In this document: positions 15,947 through 25,381 of the stretch, piece after piece
How the letters are laid out: every line of letters starts with the position of its first letter
How positions within the stretch are numbered: position 1 is the stretch's first letter
Origin: Nitrospira sp.
GTDB lineage: Bacteria > Nitrospirota > Nitrospiria > Nitrospirales > UBA8639
DNA: 64,000 nucleotides
Direction: 5' to 3'
Assembly: GCA_024760505.1 (NCBI GenBank)
Contig: CP058931.1
Span: 1,994,001-2,058,000 of the forward strand
The notes under the pieces: generated by a model
The model's database searches: none
Told to the model about the DNA's origin: nothing
The model's input: only the letters and a program-made list of their open reading frames with translations
Translations under genes and position numbers: made by a program

Positions 15947-17221
15947 CTATAACGTCATCCAATTTTCCAGAGCAGAATCAAGGTCAATGCCGACTTGTTC
16001 GGGAGCAAGGACCCGCACAATTTCTGGCCGTGATTCATGAGAGGAGAGTACAGAGAAGTTGAACGGGATCGGTTCAGGCAAAGGTTGATGAATTGCGTCC
16101 TGGATTAGGAGGATTGTGGGTTGAAGCAGATTATCTCTGGAGTTCGCTGTGACGATTCCCCGTTCCCCGGTACTCAATTCCACCAGGGCATAGGTGGGAT
16201 AGATTCCAATGAGATTAATGAATGTCGCCACTAATGCGCCATCTAAGAGCCCTTTCTGGCCTTGTTGATACAACGATTGGAGGGCGCTTCTGACCGGGAG
16301 GGGATTCCCTGTGTGGTGACCGGTTAATAATTCATCATATTCGTCGACAATACGAAGGATTCGGCTGGGTGTTTGAATTTTGTCTGGATCACTATTTGCA
16401 GGATATCCTGTGCCATTCAGGGCAATATGATGTTCCCGGATTAACGTATCAACCTCGTCCGAAAGACTCGACTGTTGGGACAGCATCTCAACCCCCCGAT
16501 GGGGATGTTTATGGTACATGACTAATTCTGTGTCAGATAACTGGTTGAGCGGTCGGTGAAGGACTTGCGGAATGTTCAAGAGCCCTGCGTCATGGAGAAG
16601 GCCCGCGCTTGCCAGGTGTTGTAACGCTGTATTGTCCAACCCCACAGCTCGTCCCAATAAAACGGCTAATGTACTGACCGCGAGTGCGTGATCGAATAAG
16701 GCCGGAGAAAAGTCCCTGGTCCGAATCATTGCGATGCAGGCTTCCTCATGTCGGAGGGATTCAGCCATGACGGATTCAGTGATCTGATGAACCTGTTCCA
16801 TGGCGAGCCGTCCGGTTTTCTGCAGTGTGTGAAGGATATCCTGGATGCCTTCAAGCATATACATCCGCATCATTTTCATCTTAGTGAGTTCACCGGATAG
16901 TGATTTTCCTTGCACAGAGGGTGAAAGCTGGTCAAGCCGTGTGACTGCGGGCGGGCGGAAGGAATCAGGTATAGGTGAATTCGGGGGGGATGAGACGTCA
17001 TCAGGGGTGTGTGGCGGTTCAGAGTCTGACACTACGTCACGCCCACGATCAGTATCAATGGTGATTTCTTGAATGCCGGCCTGTTCTAATTTGGCAATAT
17101 CGCTCGAAGATTTGATGAGAAACCGGTGCAGGAGGAATGGGGTTTTTATCCATGAGCGGTCGATTCCACAGAGGTACATTCCCACTTGAGCGGAAGTCGT
17201 TGGAATTCGTTTGATGGCCAT
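15947..17221 (-). CDS. DUF3391 + degenerate HD-GYP domain protein
   Basis: 424 aa, paralogue of the product of 1861-3084, with the same DUF3391 opening (GMYLCGIDRSWIKTPFL). The HD pair is kept at residues 210-211 (HDAGLLNIP), but the GYP signature is HHIALNGTGYP at 264-274: the usual Glu after HH is Ile, and the Asp before G is Asn. These are positions linked to metal binding and substrate contact, so catalysis may be lost and the protein may bind c-di-GMP or act by interaction. That is inference. It is the first gene of its strand here, divergent from the Lon-like gene. Confidence 0.85.
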   Translation of the reverse strand: MAIKRIPTTSAQVGMYLCGIDRSWIKTPFLLHRFLIKSSSDIAKLEQAGIQEITIDTDRGRDVVSDSEPPHTPDDVSSPPNSPIPDSFRPPAVTRLDQLSPSVQGKSLSGELTKMKMMRMYMLEGIQDILHTLQKTGRLAMEQVHQITESVMAESLRHEEACIAMIRTRDFSPALFDHALAVSTLAVLLGRAVGLDNTALQHLASAGLLHDAGLLNIPQVLHRPLNQLSDTELVMYHKHPHRGVEMLSQQSSLSDEVDTLIREHHIALNGTGYPANSDPDKIQTPSRILRIVDEYDELLTGHHTGNPLPVRSALQSLYQQGQKGLLDGALVATFINLIGIYPTYALVELSTGERGIVTANSRDNLLQPTILLIQDAIHQPLPEPIPFNFSVLSSHESRPEIVRVLAPEQVGIDLDSALENWMTL

Positions 17222-17490
17222 AATGTATGCCGATGAGGGGTTCTTAGGAAGGAAATTTCATTTCTTCATTGTGTGGAATGTCTGGTGTCCTCATCGGCGT
17301 CCTTTCGGCCGATCTTAACCTCATCCTCAGTAGTGAACACGTGGTGAAAGTGAAGGGCTTGTTATGTCTAAGGATGTGTTGTGATAGGGGAGATGTTTCT
17401 GTTGGGCAATGACAGAAAATTCTGTGAATTGATAAGGCCCAGGGATCATCAGAGCCGGAAAAATATAGTGCCTGACCTCATGAAATTTAA

Positions 17491-18339
17491 GTGTTCTCCT
17501 TGCCAGGCCGAAAAAGGGGAAGACAGCTTTCATGGGAGATGGCGATGGGTGGATGTCGAGCATCATTTCACGGGGGTTTTTCAGATTCCTTCTCTGCTGG
17601 GCCTGACACTCAACGGGATGTCGTTTCGACATCTTGGTCTTTCCTCATATGTGGCCTCTTCTTCGTGTTTTTGTCATGGGGATTTCCTCCCCTCGGCCAT
17701 GCTGCTTCTGAATCGAGTCCACCAATCAAACATGTTCGAACCGTGATTCCCATTCTTGGTACCACGATGAATGCACAATCTGAACAGGTTGGCATTGTTG
17801 CGGAAATTCAATTGGAATTTCTTCAGAGACGGGATCACAAAGGTTTGGATCTTCAATTTCTTTCCAGGCCAGGGAAGTTTTCACCCTATGCCCAGCAATC
17901 GGTCAAAGACGCTTTAGGTCTGGTGGTTGAAGCAGCCGGGCTGAACCCTGATTCATGGACGGTCAAGTTTATTTTGCCCTATCCGGGAGTCACGTTGTAC
18001 GGGGAAAGTTTATCGGCTATGGCGGCCCTGAATGTCGTTGCTCTTGCTAAAAATGAGCCCGTGGATGAGGAGACGGTTTTGACGGGCACCGTCACGGCGG
18101 ATGGACATGTGGGAACTGTGGGAGGAGTCCCGTTAAAGATTTTGGCCGCGTATGAACAACGGTATCGACGGGTGCTTATTCCAGAGGAACCGGACGTCGC
18201 GGATGATGATTGGGAAACCCCGTTTCTGATGGAAGTGACACCGGTGGGATCCATCAAACACGCCTATCTCGCGTTGACCCATCGGCCTCTTCGAAGCCAT
18301 CTTAATGACCAGTCTTTTGCTGCCAGTCTAACCCACTAA
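17491..18339 (+). CDS. Exported Lon-type (S16) protease domain without ATPase
   Basis: 282 aa from a GTG; ATGs at 17539 and 17545 are alternative starts. A hydrophobic stretch at about residues 49-65 (SFLICGLFFVFLSWG) followed by GHAASES looks like a signal peptide or anchor, placing the rest in the periplasm. Residues about 95-255 resemble the Lon proteolytic domain: Ser173 in GESLSAMAAL takes the place of GPSAG, and Lys216 in VGGVPLKILAA matches the catalytic Lys of VGGLKEKLLAA. TGTVTADGHVGTVGG is a typical strand-loop. No AAA+ module is present. Role unknown. Confidence 0.75.
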   Translation: MFSLPGRKRGRQLSWEMAMGGCRASFHGGFSDSFSAGPDTQRDVVSTSWSFLICGLFFVFLSWGFPPLGHAASESSPPIKHVRTVIPILGTTMNAQSEQVGIVAEIQLEFLQRRDHKGLDLQFLSRPGKFSPYAQQSVKDALGLVVEAAGLNPDSWTVKFILPYPGVTLYGESLSAMAALNVVALAKNEPVDEETVLTGTVTADGHVGTVGGVPLKILAAYEQRYRRVLIPEEPDVADDDWETPFLMEVTPVGSIKHAYLALTHRPLRSHLNDQSFAASLTH

Positions 18340-18554
18340 CTTCACTCCTATTGAACATTCCGTCCTGTGTACAGTGATCTCTGTGAGGGAGGAGATTTCC
18401 CATGTGTGGTGGATCAAAGGGGTTTTTGCCTTCCGCTTGCTTGTTTGGTGCGAATATTTCTATGGTAGAAAAAAGGGGAAGGAACGACTTTTGTCTTGGG
18501 GCTTTCTCTTTGCAGGCTTACGTGTTGAAGGAAATATCGATGGAGTAATCTTTT

Positions 18555-19223
18555 ATGATCCAACCATGTTTTGCGGTTGATATTGATAATGTCTTAGGCC
18601 GGGCGGAGCCTGAAGTGCAGCGTTTATTCCAGGAATTGACGGGAAGGTTATGGCCTGTGGGTCTGTATGGTAGTGCCGGTGGATTAGATGCTAGCCAATT
18701 AGCGCCTGAGCTCCTTGAGGAAATTTTCTCCCGGTTTCACCAGGAGTCTATCCCACGGTTACCTCTGTTTCCTGGGGCAAAACAGGCCTTGAACCTCATC
18801 CATCGTCGCTATCGGGTTATCATCGTGACGGCGCGGCGTCCGCATTCACGACCTCAGACTCTTCGTTGGTTAGAAAGACATGGTCTTCCTTTTGATGCGC
18901 TGTACCACACCGAGGAGAAAACCGAAATCCCCGAAACGATAACAGCTGCGATTGACGATCATCCTCACCATATTCAGGCCTATCGTGCCCTCGATAGACA
19001 AGTCTTTGTCATGGATCAACCCTGGAACCGTGCAATTCCTCATGCTGATGTTATTCGGGTGAGTGGTTGGGATGCTCTGGTGCAGTGGTTGCATGTTCGA
19101 CATCTCCCTAGTTGGCCCAAACATATTCCAGAGTCTCCTACTTTTCGACAGTTGTTCTCAGTTCATCTCAATGTCTCTTCTTTGACCGCTGCCGGTGTTT
19201 CGACGGGATTCGCACAGCCGTAA
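18555..19223 (+). CDS. HAD-superfamily phosphatase, 5'(3')-nucleotidase-like
   Basis: 222 aa. The N-terminal motif AVDIDNVLG gives the two catalytic Asp residues of HAD phosphatases. Later motifs are IIVTARRPHSRPQTLRWL (motif II region) and AAIDDHPHHIQAY (motif IV). The arrangement resembles the 5'(3')-deoxyribonucleotidase/NT5C group. No signal peptide is present, so it is probably cytosolic. Substrate unknown. It begins 215 bases after the Lon-like gene. Confidence 0.75.
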   Translation: MIQPCFAVDIDNVLGRAEPEVQRLFQELTGRLWPVGLYGSAGGLDASQLAPELLEEIFSRFHQESIPRLPLFPGAKQALNLIHRRYRVIIVTARRPHSRPQTLRWLERHGLPFDALYHTEEKTEIPETITAAIDDHPHHIQAYRALDRQVFVMDQPWNRAIPHADVIRVSGWDALVQWLHVRHLPSWPKHIPESPTFRQLFSVHLNVSSLTAAGVSTGFAQP

Positions 19224-19355
19224 GCGTGCGAGGGTTGGGGGGCAGGAAAGTTTTTAAAGGAAATTGCCGATAAAAGTCAGAGGTTCTTTGCTGTTGAGAA
19301 GCGGTATGACCCCGAACAGATTTTGATCTCCTGTTTAGTTAATTCCAGAAAACTG

Positions 19356-19841
19356 ATGATGACTCTGCCTATCCACACGGTCCTGCTTGTTGACGATAAT
19401 CCCGATGACTGTGAGATTGTCAAAGAGGCATGGAACGAGATCCCGGTAGGACAGGAATTGCGGTGTGTGAATGATGGTACCGAATTGCTGGATTATTTGT
19501 ATTGCCGTGGTCCATTTTCGAGGAGAGAATGCGCGCCACGCCCCAGTGTGATTCTCCTGGATTTGAATATGCCTCACATGACCGGAGGGGAGGTTCTCAC
19601 CGAAATCAAAAAGGATCCATCTTTTGTATCTATACCCATTGTGGTGTTGACCACGTCAAAAGCTCCAAGGGATATCTGTCATACCGCCGGGATGGGGGTG
19701 AACGGATACATACAAAAACCCAATTCTTATACCGGATATCTCCGGATGTTTACTAATTTGAAAAAGCATTGGGCGGAAATTCTTGCACAACCGTTAGCTG
19801 GAAGTGGCGGGGATTCCTCTACCAATGTTGCCTGGTGTTAA
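19356..19841 (+). CDS. Single-domain response regulator (Rcp1/CheY-like)
   Basis: About 161 aa from the ATG at 19356; the frame extends to a TTG at 19323. It is a stand-alone receiver domain: acidic pair DDNPDD, phospho-acceptor Asp in VILLDLNMPHMTG, Thr in VVLTTSKAP and Lys in GYIQKPNSY. The DLNMP-type motif and the long loop before it (LLDYLYCRGPF) are typical of Rcp1-like regulators that pair with phytochrome or PAS kinases. No output domain. No kinase gene is adjacent. Confidence 0.88.
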   Translation: MMTLPIHTVLLVDDNPDDCEIVKEAWNEIPVGQELRCVNDGTELLDYLYCRGPFSRRECAPRPSVILLDLNMPHMTGGEVLTEIKKDPSFVSIPIVVLTTSKAPRDICHTAGMGVNGYIQKPNSYTGYLRMFTNLKKHWAEILAQPLAGSGGDSSTNVAWC

Positions 19842-20154
19842 AAGTCGGGGCCTTGCGGTGATCTGCCATTCTTCCAGGCAAATTTTGGTGCCTGTTCTTT
19901 CTTCTCTCTTCGTTTCTTGTGACCGCTCATGCTTTTCAATACTTCCCATCCTAACTAGAGATTGGGAATGTTAGCTCTGTCCGGATAAACGGCTTCTGCT
20001 CCTCACCCCCCTTAAGTTCTCTCCCCAACAACCGACACTATCCTATAGTGACTAACGAGTAGTGATAAGGGGAGATCCACCTGTGCAACCATCCGTTCAG
20101 GGATCCTCTGATCATTCCTTGCGTTTGAAAACCTTGGGGACAATAGGAAACGCT
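19842..20154. other. Intergenic gap, nothing recognised
   Basis: About 310 bases between the response regulator and the exported protein gene. I see no gene, hairpin with T tract or known RNA. The only notable feature is the AGGA-type ribosome site near its right end. Confidence 0.5.
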
Positions 20155-21006
20155 ATGAAAACACATTCTATTTTGACGGGCGCTGTTATCATGATGGGAA
20201 CCACACTGCTGACGACAAGTTTTGCCTATGAGGCTTCTGAATATTTGCTGTTGACCCGTCACCGGGATTCGAATGGTCATTTGCTGGCGGGACCAACCCA
20301 CCACCAATCGCAACCTTCCGTGATTCAAAAAACGGTTGTTCCTGCCCAACCTCAGACGTTTGAACGGCGAAGTACGGAGTGGGGAATGAATGCCCAGGAG
20401 GTCAAGCTGAATGAACCGGTGCAACCGGTTTGGGAACTCCAATCTCCGGTATTGGAGCCCTATGAGCAGCGGGTAGGGTATCGTCGTCAAATCGAAGGAA
20501 TTGACGCGTCGTTAACCTACACGTTTTATGAAGACCAACTTGCTCAGGCAAACTATTTATTTGAACCCAAACATGATGATGCGGCGGACTATGTGAACGA
20601 TTTTCATACGGTCCAAAATTGGATAACCCAGTCCTATGGTATGCCGACGTCGGTTCAGGAAATCTGGTTGGATACGTTGTATCAATATGATCAAAGTCTC
20701 TGGGGACAAGCCCTGCTTCGTGGCCATCTAAAGATGGTGGCGGAATGGCGGAACGATACCACAAATATTACGCTTCTGTTAGACGGAGGAGAGGATACGA
20801 TAGGGTTAATGGCTGATTTCGATAGCGTGGCAGTCATCGCTCCCCCCTCAATGGAAGCCAAGGTAATTGAGGAAATTCCTCCTGTGGAAGAGACTTTAAT
20901 TGAAAAAATCTCTATCAGCGAAGAGCATTCAATGGAAGCCCCGTCGGGGGAAGAGATGCCAACTGAACCCATATCCCAGGAAAATCAACCGGACACAAAG
21001 TTATAG
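20155..21006 (+). CDS. Exported hypothetical protein
   Basis: 283 aa from the ATG at 20155, which has AGGA eight bases upstream and a signal peptide (MKTHSILTGAVIMMGTTLLT, cut near SFA-YEA). Residues about 70-150 contain a segment, EWGMNAQEVKLNE... followed by LTYTFYEDQLAQANYLFE, that is laid out like a domain common in secreted and lipoproteins of unknown function (WGM..EV ... L.Y.Fy...L..a.Y.F). The C-terminal 60 residues are Glu/Pro-rich and probably disordered. A strong terminator follows. Function unknown. Confidence 0.7.
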   Translation: MKTHSILTGAVIMMGTTLLTTSFAYEASEYLLLTRHRDSNGHLLAGPTHHQSQPSVIQKTVVPAQPQTFERRSTEWGMNAQEVKLNEPVQPVWELQSPVLEPYEQRVGYRRQIEGIDASLTYTFYEDQLAQANYLFEPKHDDAADYVNDFHTVQNWITQSYGMPTSVQEIWLDTLYQYDQSLWGQALLRGHLKMVAEWRNDTTNITLLLDGGEDTIGLMADFDSVAVIAPPSMEAKVIEEIPPVEETLIEKISISEEHSMEAPSGEEMPTEPISQENQPDTKL

Positions 21007-21052
21007 ATTCACTGCCCAGTTTTCAGCTAAGTTGAAATACTCGTGTATTGTG

Positions 21053-21082
21053 GGAGGAGGCCATGCCTCCTCCTTTTTTTTT
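21053..21082 (+). terminator. Rho-independent terminator
   Basis: A perfect 9-bp stem, GGAGGAGGC-CAT-GCCTCCTCC, is followed by nine T residues. It lies 47 bases after the stop of the exported protein gene. Confidence 0.93.
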
Positions 21083-21233
21083 ATTCTAAAGCTTAGAAAT
21101 GTTGAATCGGGTTGCCGTGGCATAGTGGAGTTCTTGGGTGGTTCCAACCTTTAAAAATTATGGGATGATTGAACACCCAGGCGTCTTTGGAAAATCAGGG
21201 GCGAGAGTGAGTCTGTGTTTTGGGGAGAGGGTC

Positions 21234-21842
21234 TTACCAATATCCAAAAGGGTAATAGGGATAAAACCGGCCATATCCTCCCCAGTACGGAAAGGCATAG
21301 GGATAGAACAAGGGTTGAGGATAGGGTCCATACCGGGTGTAATCAGGCGGATACGCTGGCCAAACTTTGAAATGTTTAATAATGAGAGTGGGATAGGTGT
21401 ATATGGTTTCATCGAGACTCTGTTGGACGGAGCCGGACAGTTCTCCAACCAGGGTGAGCCGGCTTCCAGGAGGGACTGTGGCAGGATCTAGAAATTCTTC
21501 CTGTTCGGCAATAAATCGTCCTTGGGATTGCGTAAGCTCGGTTGTGGGTTCCTGTTCATCGATGAGGGGTAATTGAAGGATCGTGAGTTGGGTTGAATCT
21601 TTTAATCGTTTTGCCGACAGGACTTGCCCTCCAAGTATGATTAGTTTTCCCTTGAAGTTGTCAGGGTCCTCTTTGATGCGTGGGAACAGTAATTGGGGGT
21701 CGATTTGTTCGGCCAGGTCTGGAGGAAGGGTGCTTTTGTAGGGGGTAGAGCATCCTGTGCAAAGCACGGTGAGGGATAAAAGGAAAACCAGTTTATGGGG
21801 ACAAAATACAGGTGAGAGACTAATGGCGCTCGAGTGAGTCAT
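21234..21842 (-). CDS. Slp-family outer-membrane lipoprotein
   Basis: 202 aa. The signal peptide ends in the lipobox LCTGC. The mature part matches the Slp/YeaY lipoprotein family: LPPDLAEQIDPQLLFPRI, FKGKLIILGGQVLSAK, a TQLTILQLPL strand and RLTLVGELSG. The C-terminal 40 residues are rich in Tyr, Pro and Gly (YPYAFPYWGGYGRFYPYYPF), an unusual tail for the family. It is presumably outer-membrane and linked to envelope stress. It converges with the exported protein gene at 20155. Confidence 0.85.
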   Translation of the reverse strand: MTHSSAISLSPVFCPHKLVFLLSLTVLCTGCSTPYKSTLPPDLAEQIDPQLLFPRIKEDPDNFKGKLIILGGQVLSAKRLKDSTQLTILQLPLIDEQEPTTELTQSQGRFIAEQEEFLDPATVPPGSRLTLVGELSGSVQQSLDETIYTYPTLIIKHFKVWPAYPPDYTRYGPYPQPLFYPYAFPYWGGYGRFYPYYPFGYW

Positions 21843-22320
21843 CTTGCTCCTTCATCATCTTTTTTACAGCATATTCTTCCATCCTGAAGAGATGCAAATA
21901 CAACAGATTCATCTGATGATTCTTTTGACCCGAGAGCCTTCTTTAGGAACGGGTCTGGCGCCCTTTCTCCAAGATGGGATCTCAGGCCGGATCAGGTTCA
22001 GGTGATTATCCACTCCGACCCATTTGCTCAATCTTGGCTCTGTCCTGTTTATTTATGAGGCCGTTCGTCGGGGATTTTTGAGGCATTGCCATGAATCTGG
22101 GAGCTAGTCATGGGTATGCAATTGTCATGGACTTCTAAAGGCAGGGGGAAATGATCAAATCTCCGAGGATCGAAAAAGGCACTTAACTTATCTTAAGATA
22201 ATGAGGATACGGAAAGAATTAAATTTTGGGTCAGTCAATCCGGAGGAAGCATGGATCGGCTCTCCGAAAAAACTGAATAATTTGTGTTTCTTATTTTCCG
22301 TCGTGAGTCGTGGTCAGCAG
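21843..22320. other. Intergenic gap with a short palindrome
   Basis: About 480 bases between two minus-strand genes. No coding frame here is convincing. It carries the perfect 14-base palindrome TTATCTTAAGATAA at 22188-22201 and should hold the Slp gene promoter. Confidence 0.5.
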
Positions 22321-22644
22321 TCAAGGCTTCTTTTTGGGTGTGGAAAACGTGATTTCGGTCGCAACCCAGTCGCGGTTTTCAGGGACGCCCTTTTTGGAAA
22401 CCTCGGCCACCAGTCGGTCCCCAACCTGCGGCCGGGCATGCTCGACATGAATACCATTTTGTTGAAACGTAATTTGAGGATGAAAGGCGAGAGTGAGGGA
22501 TTCCCCTTTTGGAGTTGTGACCACCACATGGTCATTTCCCAATTCAGTGACGGTTCCCATTACATGAGGAGCATCGCCATGGGCCCAGGCGGGGGTGGTC
22601 AGAAATAGGGAGCATAAAGCGGCTAGAATGCTAAAATATTTCAT
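22321..22644 (-). CDS. Small periplasmic DUF5666-like protein
   Basis: 107 aa from the ATG at 22644, which has AGGAG nine bases upstream and starts a clear signal peptide (MKYFSILAALCSLFLTTPAWA). The mature protein opens with HGDAPH and forms a small beta domain (VMGTVTELGNDHVVVTTPKG, HARPQVGDRLVAEVS) like the DUF5666/OB-type domains of metal-resistance loci. A role in metal or redox homeostasis is inferred. It starts 25 bases after the cytochrome c gene on the same strand. Confidence 0.7.
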   Translation of the reverse strand: MKYFSILAALCSLFLTTPAWAHGDAPHVMGTVTELGNDHVVVTTPKGESLTLAFHPQITFQQNGIHVEHARPQVGDRLVAEVSKKGVPENRDWVATEITFSTPKKKP

Positions 22645-22669
22645 GATGGTGACTCCTTGGTTGATAAAA

Positions 22670-23275
22670 TCAATGATGGTGCTCTTGGGGGAAGACATCT
22701 TCTCCTGATAAAAATTGATCAATGGCTTCTTGTTGCTCGCGTTCTTCACGGGTAAGAGGATAATATTGTTTCATCTCCGCAATTTCTTCAGGAGTGATAT
22801 GGGGGAAATGTCGAACGAGGTGAACTAACTTCCAACTATCGAAATCTTCTTCCGGCAGACCTTTCCCCCAGGCCGGCATTCCGGTAAATCGAATGCCGTA
22901 ATGGATGACATAAAACAATTCTCCATCAGCCATGGCTTGAATAGCTGGGGCCCTGAGATCAGGAACAGGAGGATAGAAATTCGGACCCATATGGGTTTTC
23001 CCACTTCCATCATTGGCGTGGCAGGTGGCGCAGTGATCGGCAAAATGATGCCGGGCTTGTGCAAGATTTTCAGGAGAAAAAGGGACGGGATTTGACATTT
23101 TGAGAAAGTGGCTCGGCGTTGCCAAATGTCGGATAAACCTGGCAGCTTTCACTTCCCACTCAGGGGGAGTGGCTTTTGCGGAGAACGTGCCCGGTAACAA
23201 CCAGAGCGCCGCCAATGTGGACCCGACCAACAGGAGAAGAATGATTATAGAAAAGATTTTGATTCGTCTTAACAT
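22670..23275 (-). CDS. Membrane-anchored monohaem cytochrome c
   Basis: 201 aa. An uncleaved N-terminal helix (IFSIIILLLLVGSTLAALWLL) anchors a periplasmic class I cytochrome c domain. The haem site is CATCH at residues 82-86, and the likely distal ligand is Met133 in FTGMPAWG. The C-terminus is charged and ends in HHH. It probably acts as a small electron carrier; partner unknown. The DUF5666-like gene follows in the same operon. Confidence 0.88.
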   Translation of the reverse strand: MLRRIKIFSIIILLLLVGSTLAALWLLPGTFSAKATPPEWEVKAARFIRHLATPSHFLKMSNPVPFSPENLAQARHHFADHCATCHANDGSGKTHMGPNFYPPVPDLRAPAIQAMADGELFYVIHYGIRFTGMPAWGKGLPEEDFDSWKLVHLVRHFPHITPEEIAEMKQYYPLTREEREQQEAIDQFLSGEDVFPQEHHH

Positions 23276-23468
23276 AATTGGTCAGCTGTTTATAGTGTAC
23301 CTGTTCGGGGATTTTCTTCACAAGTCAAATGAATGTTCATCATCAGTGGATGATTTCCCTGGTTGGGGAAAGCTGTGGAATTGGGTAGTATGGGCACATG
23401 CACTCAGTGATTGCGGTCAGAAATGATGTAATTTTATCTCCTCTGATGTGGCCGATGGCCTCTATGTG

Positions 23469-25052
23469 ATGGCTATGACTTCTTCCCAGTTAGTCGCATC
23501 GCTTCAGGACCCGAAATGTTATTCACACCCTGTGAGTCAGGTCACGGTGGTGGAAACGCATATTTCGTGGGTGTTGTTAACCGGTCGGTATGTCTACAAA
23601 ATTAAAAAGCCGGTGTTGTTTTCGTTTGTTGATTTTTCGACGATTGAAAAACGGAGATGGTTTTGTGAAGAGGAGGTTCGTCTCAACAGACGGTTAGCCC
23701 CAGAGCTCTATCTGGGGGTGGTCTCCATCACCGGGTCCCCATCAGATCCCCACATGGATGGCAATGGAAGCCCTTTCGAATGGGCCGTCAAAATGAAACA
23801 ATTTCCTCCCGATCAGGAGTTTCACTATCTCCTTGAGACGGGCAAACTGCATGAATCTATGGTCGGTCAACTGGCCATAGATATTGGGACATTCCATGGC
23901 CGGATTGAATCTGCAGGAGATACCCTTCCCTATGGAGAGCCGGATAGGGTATGGGGGCCTATGGCCGAATGCTTTGAGGACATTCCTCTGGTGGACCTCC
24001 CTGCGCGGATTCAATTCTGGATGAAGGATATCGAGGAATGGACAAACCAGGAATGGAAACGATTGAGGCTAAAACTCAGAGAACGAAAATATTCAGGGCA
24101 GATTCGAGAATGTCATGGTGATCTTCATTTAGGAAATATTGCCCTATTTGAGGGCCGGATCTGTGTGTTTGATGCCTTGGAATTTAAACCAGGGTTGCGT
24201 TGGATTGATGTCATCAGTGAAGTCGCGTTTTTGGTCATGGATTTAGAGAGCAGGGACCGAGTGGATTTGGCCTATTGGTTTTTAAACTGTTATCTGGAAG
24301 TGACTGGTGACTATGCCGGGATGAGTGTGTTTCGGCTGTATGAGGTTTATCGGGCACTTGTTCGAGCGAAAGTGGCTGGCTTGCGTCTGGCTCAGGTCGA
24401 ACCAGGAGGCCCGGGCCGGGAGGATATCCTAAAAGAAATAATCAGATACGTGGAGTTGGCACATCGATTGATGATGCCTGCTCCTCCCATGTTGATGCTG
24501 ATGCACGGAGTATCGGGGACTGGGAAGACGACGGTCTCGACTGAAGTGGTGAAAGCTTTGGGTTCCGTGCGCGTACGATCCGATGTGGAACGGAAACGGA
24601 TCCATGCCGAACAACGTAAAGTCGTCGCTGGGCAGGAAGTATCAAAGAGGTTGTACGCGTCAGACATGACTCGTCTAACCTATGATCGGTTATGGGATCT
24701 TGCAAATACGATATTACAGGCGGGCTATTCTGTCGTTGTGGATGCCACATTCCTTGAGTATGCACAAAGACAATCTTTTATCCGACTCGCTCATGAGCGT
24801 CATGTGTCTATTGTCATTTTGGATGTCTGTGCGCCAGAGGAAGTGTTGGCGGAGCGAATAGTAAGTCGGGCCAAAAAAAAGTCCGATGCCTCTGACGCAA
24901 CGATTGGAGTCATGGAGCAGCAAAAGGCCAACAATGAGCCGTTTACCCAGCTTGAACATGACATGACCATTCGCGTGGATTCGACCGATTTGGAAACGTT
25001 CAGATCTACAATAAAGAGCCTTATTGAACAGCGAAAAAATAGTGCAAATTAA
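23469..25052 (+). CDS. Two-domain protein: aminoglycoside-phosphotransferase-like kinase + P-loop kinase
   Basis: About 527 aa from the ATG at 23469; the frame opens at a GTG at 23448 and another ATG is at 23475. Residues about 1-320 look like an aminoglycoside/choline kinase fold: IKKPV (Lys), the catalytic loop CHGDLHLGNI and VFDALEF (metal Asp). Residues about 340-500 are a zeta-toxin/gluconokinase-like P-loop domain with MHGVSGTGKTT. This combination is a widespread uncharacterised family. Real substrate unknown; cytosolic. Confidence 0.8.
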   Translation: MAMTSSQLVASLQDPKCYSHPVSQVTVVETHISWVLLTGRYVYKIKKPVLFSFVDFSTIEKRRWFCEEEVRLNRRLAPELYLGVVSITGSPSDPHMDGNGSPFEWAVKMKQFPPDQEFHYLLETGKLHESMVGQLAIDIGTFHGRIESAGDTLPYGEPDRVWGPMAECFEDIPLVDLPARIQFWMKDIEEWTNQEWKRLRLKLRERKYSGQIRECHGDLHLGNIALFEGRICVFDALEFKPGLRWIDVISEVAFLVMDLESRDRVDLAYWFLNCYLEVTGDYAGMSVFRLYEVYRALVRAKVAGLRLAQVEPGGPGREDILKEIIRYVELAHRLMMPAPPMLMLMHGVSGTGKTTVSTEVVKALGSVRVRSDVERKRIHAEQRKVVAGQEVSKRLYASDMTRLTYDRLWDLANTILQAGYSVVVDATFLEYAQRQSFIRLAHERHVSIVILDVCAPEEVLAERIVSRAKKKSDASDATIGVMEQQKANNEPFTQLEHDMTIRVDSTDLETFRSTIKSLIEQRKNSAN

Positions 25053-25381
25053 AGCCAAAATAGTAAATAAAGCGAAAGTGATTCGATGGTCTGGTCCTGG
25101 CGCGGTATTCTCGCGCTGGAGGAAATTTGGGCAACGTGTGTATAGATTCGAGATGGTAGTCAGTCCTCAATTTTGGAAATGCATCCGGAGGATCAGGAAG
25201 GTTAGGCTTCTCTATCAACCCTAATTGATCTTAACGATGGAAGATATGTGAAGAACGACTGTGAAGGGTGTTTTGGCTCCGTCTAATTGCTTCACAAGTC
25301 TGTATGACAGATTGCGGTTTATTCAATCTAAAAGTATATGGTGCGGGAGAATGTTCCTGAACAAACTTTTGATGTCATAGG
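25053..25381. other. Intergenic gap between convergent genes
   Basis: About 330 bases between the two-domain kinase gene (plus) and the TadE-like gene (minus). I see no convincing gene and no clear terminator hairpin with a T tract. Confidence 0.5.

Noticed and set aside
18374..18580. 68-codon plus-strand frame before the HAD gene
   Set aside because: It overlaps the HAD start and has no family features; weak evidence for coding.
20038..20490. 150-codon minus-strand frame
   Set aside because: It overlaps the exported protein that has a signal peptide, a ribosome site and a terminator on the plus strand.
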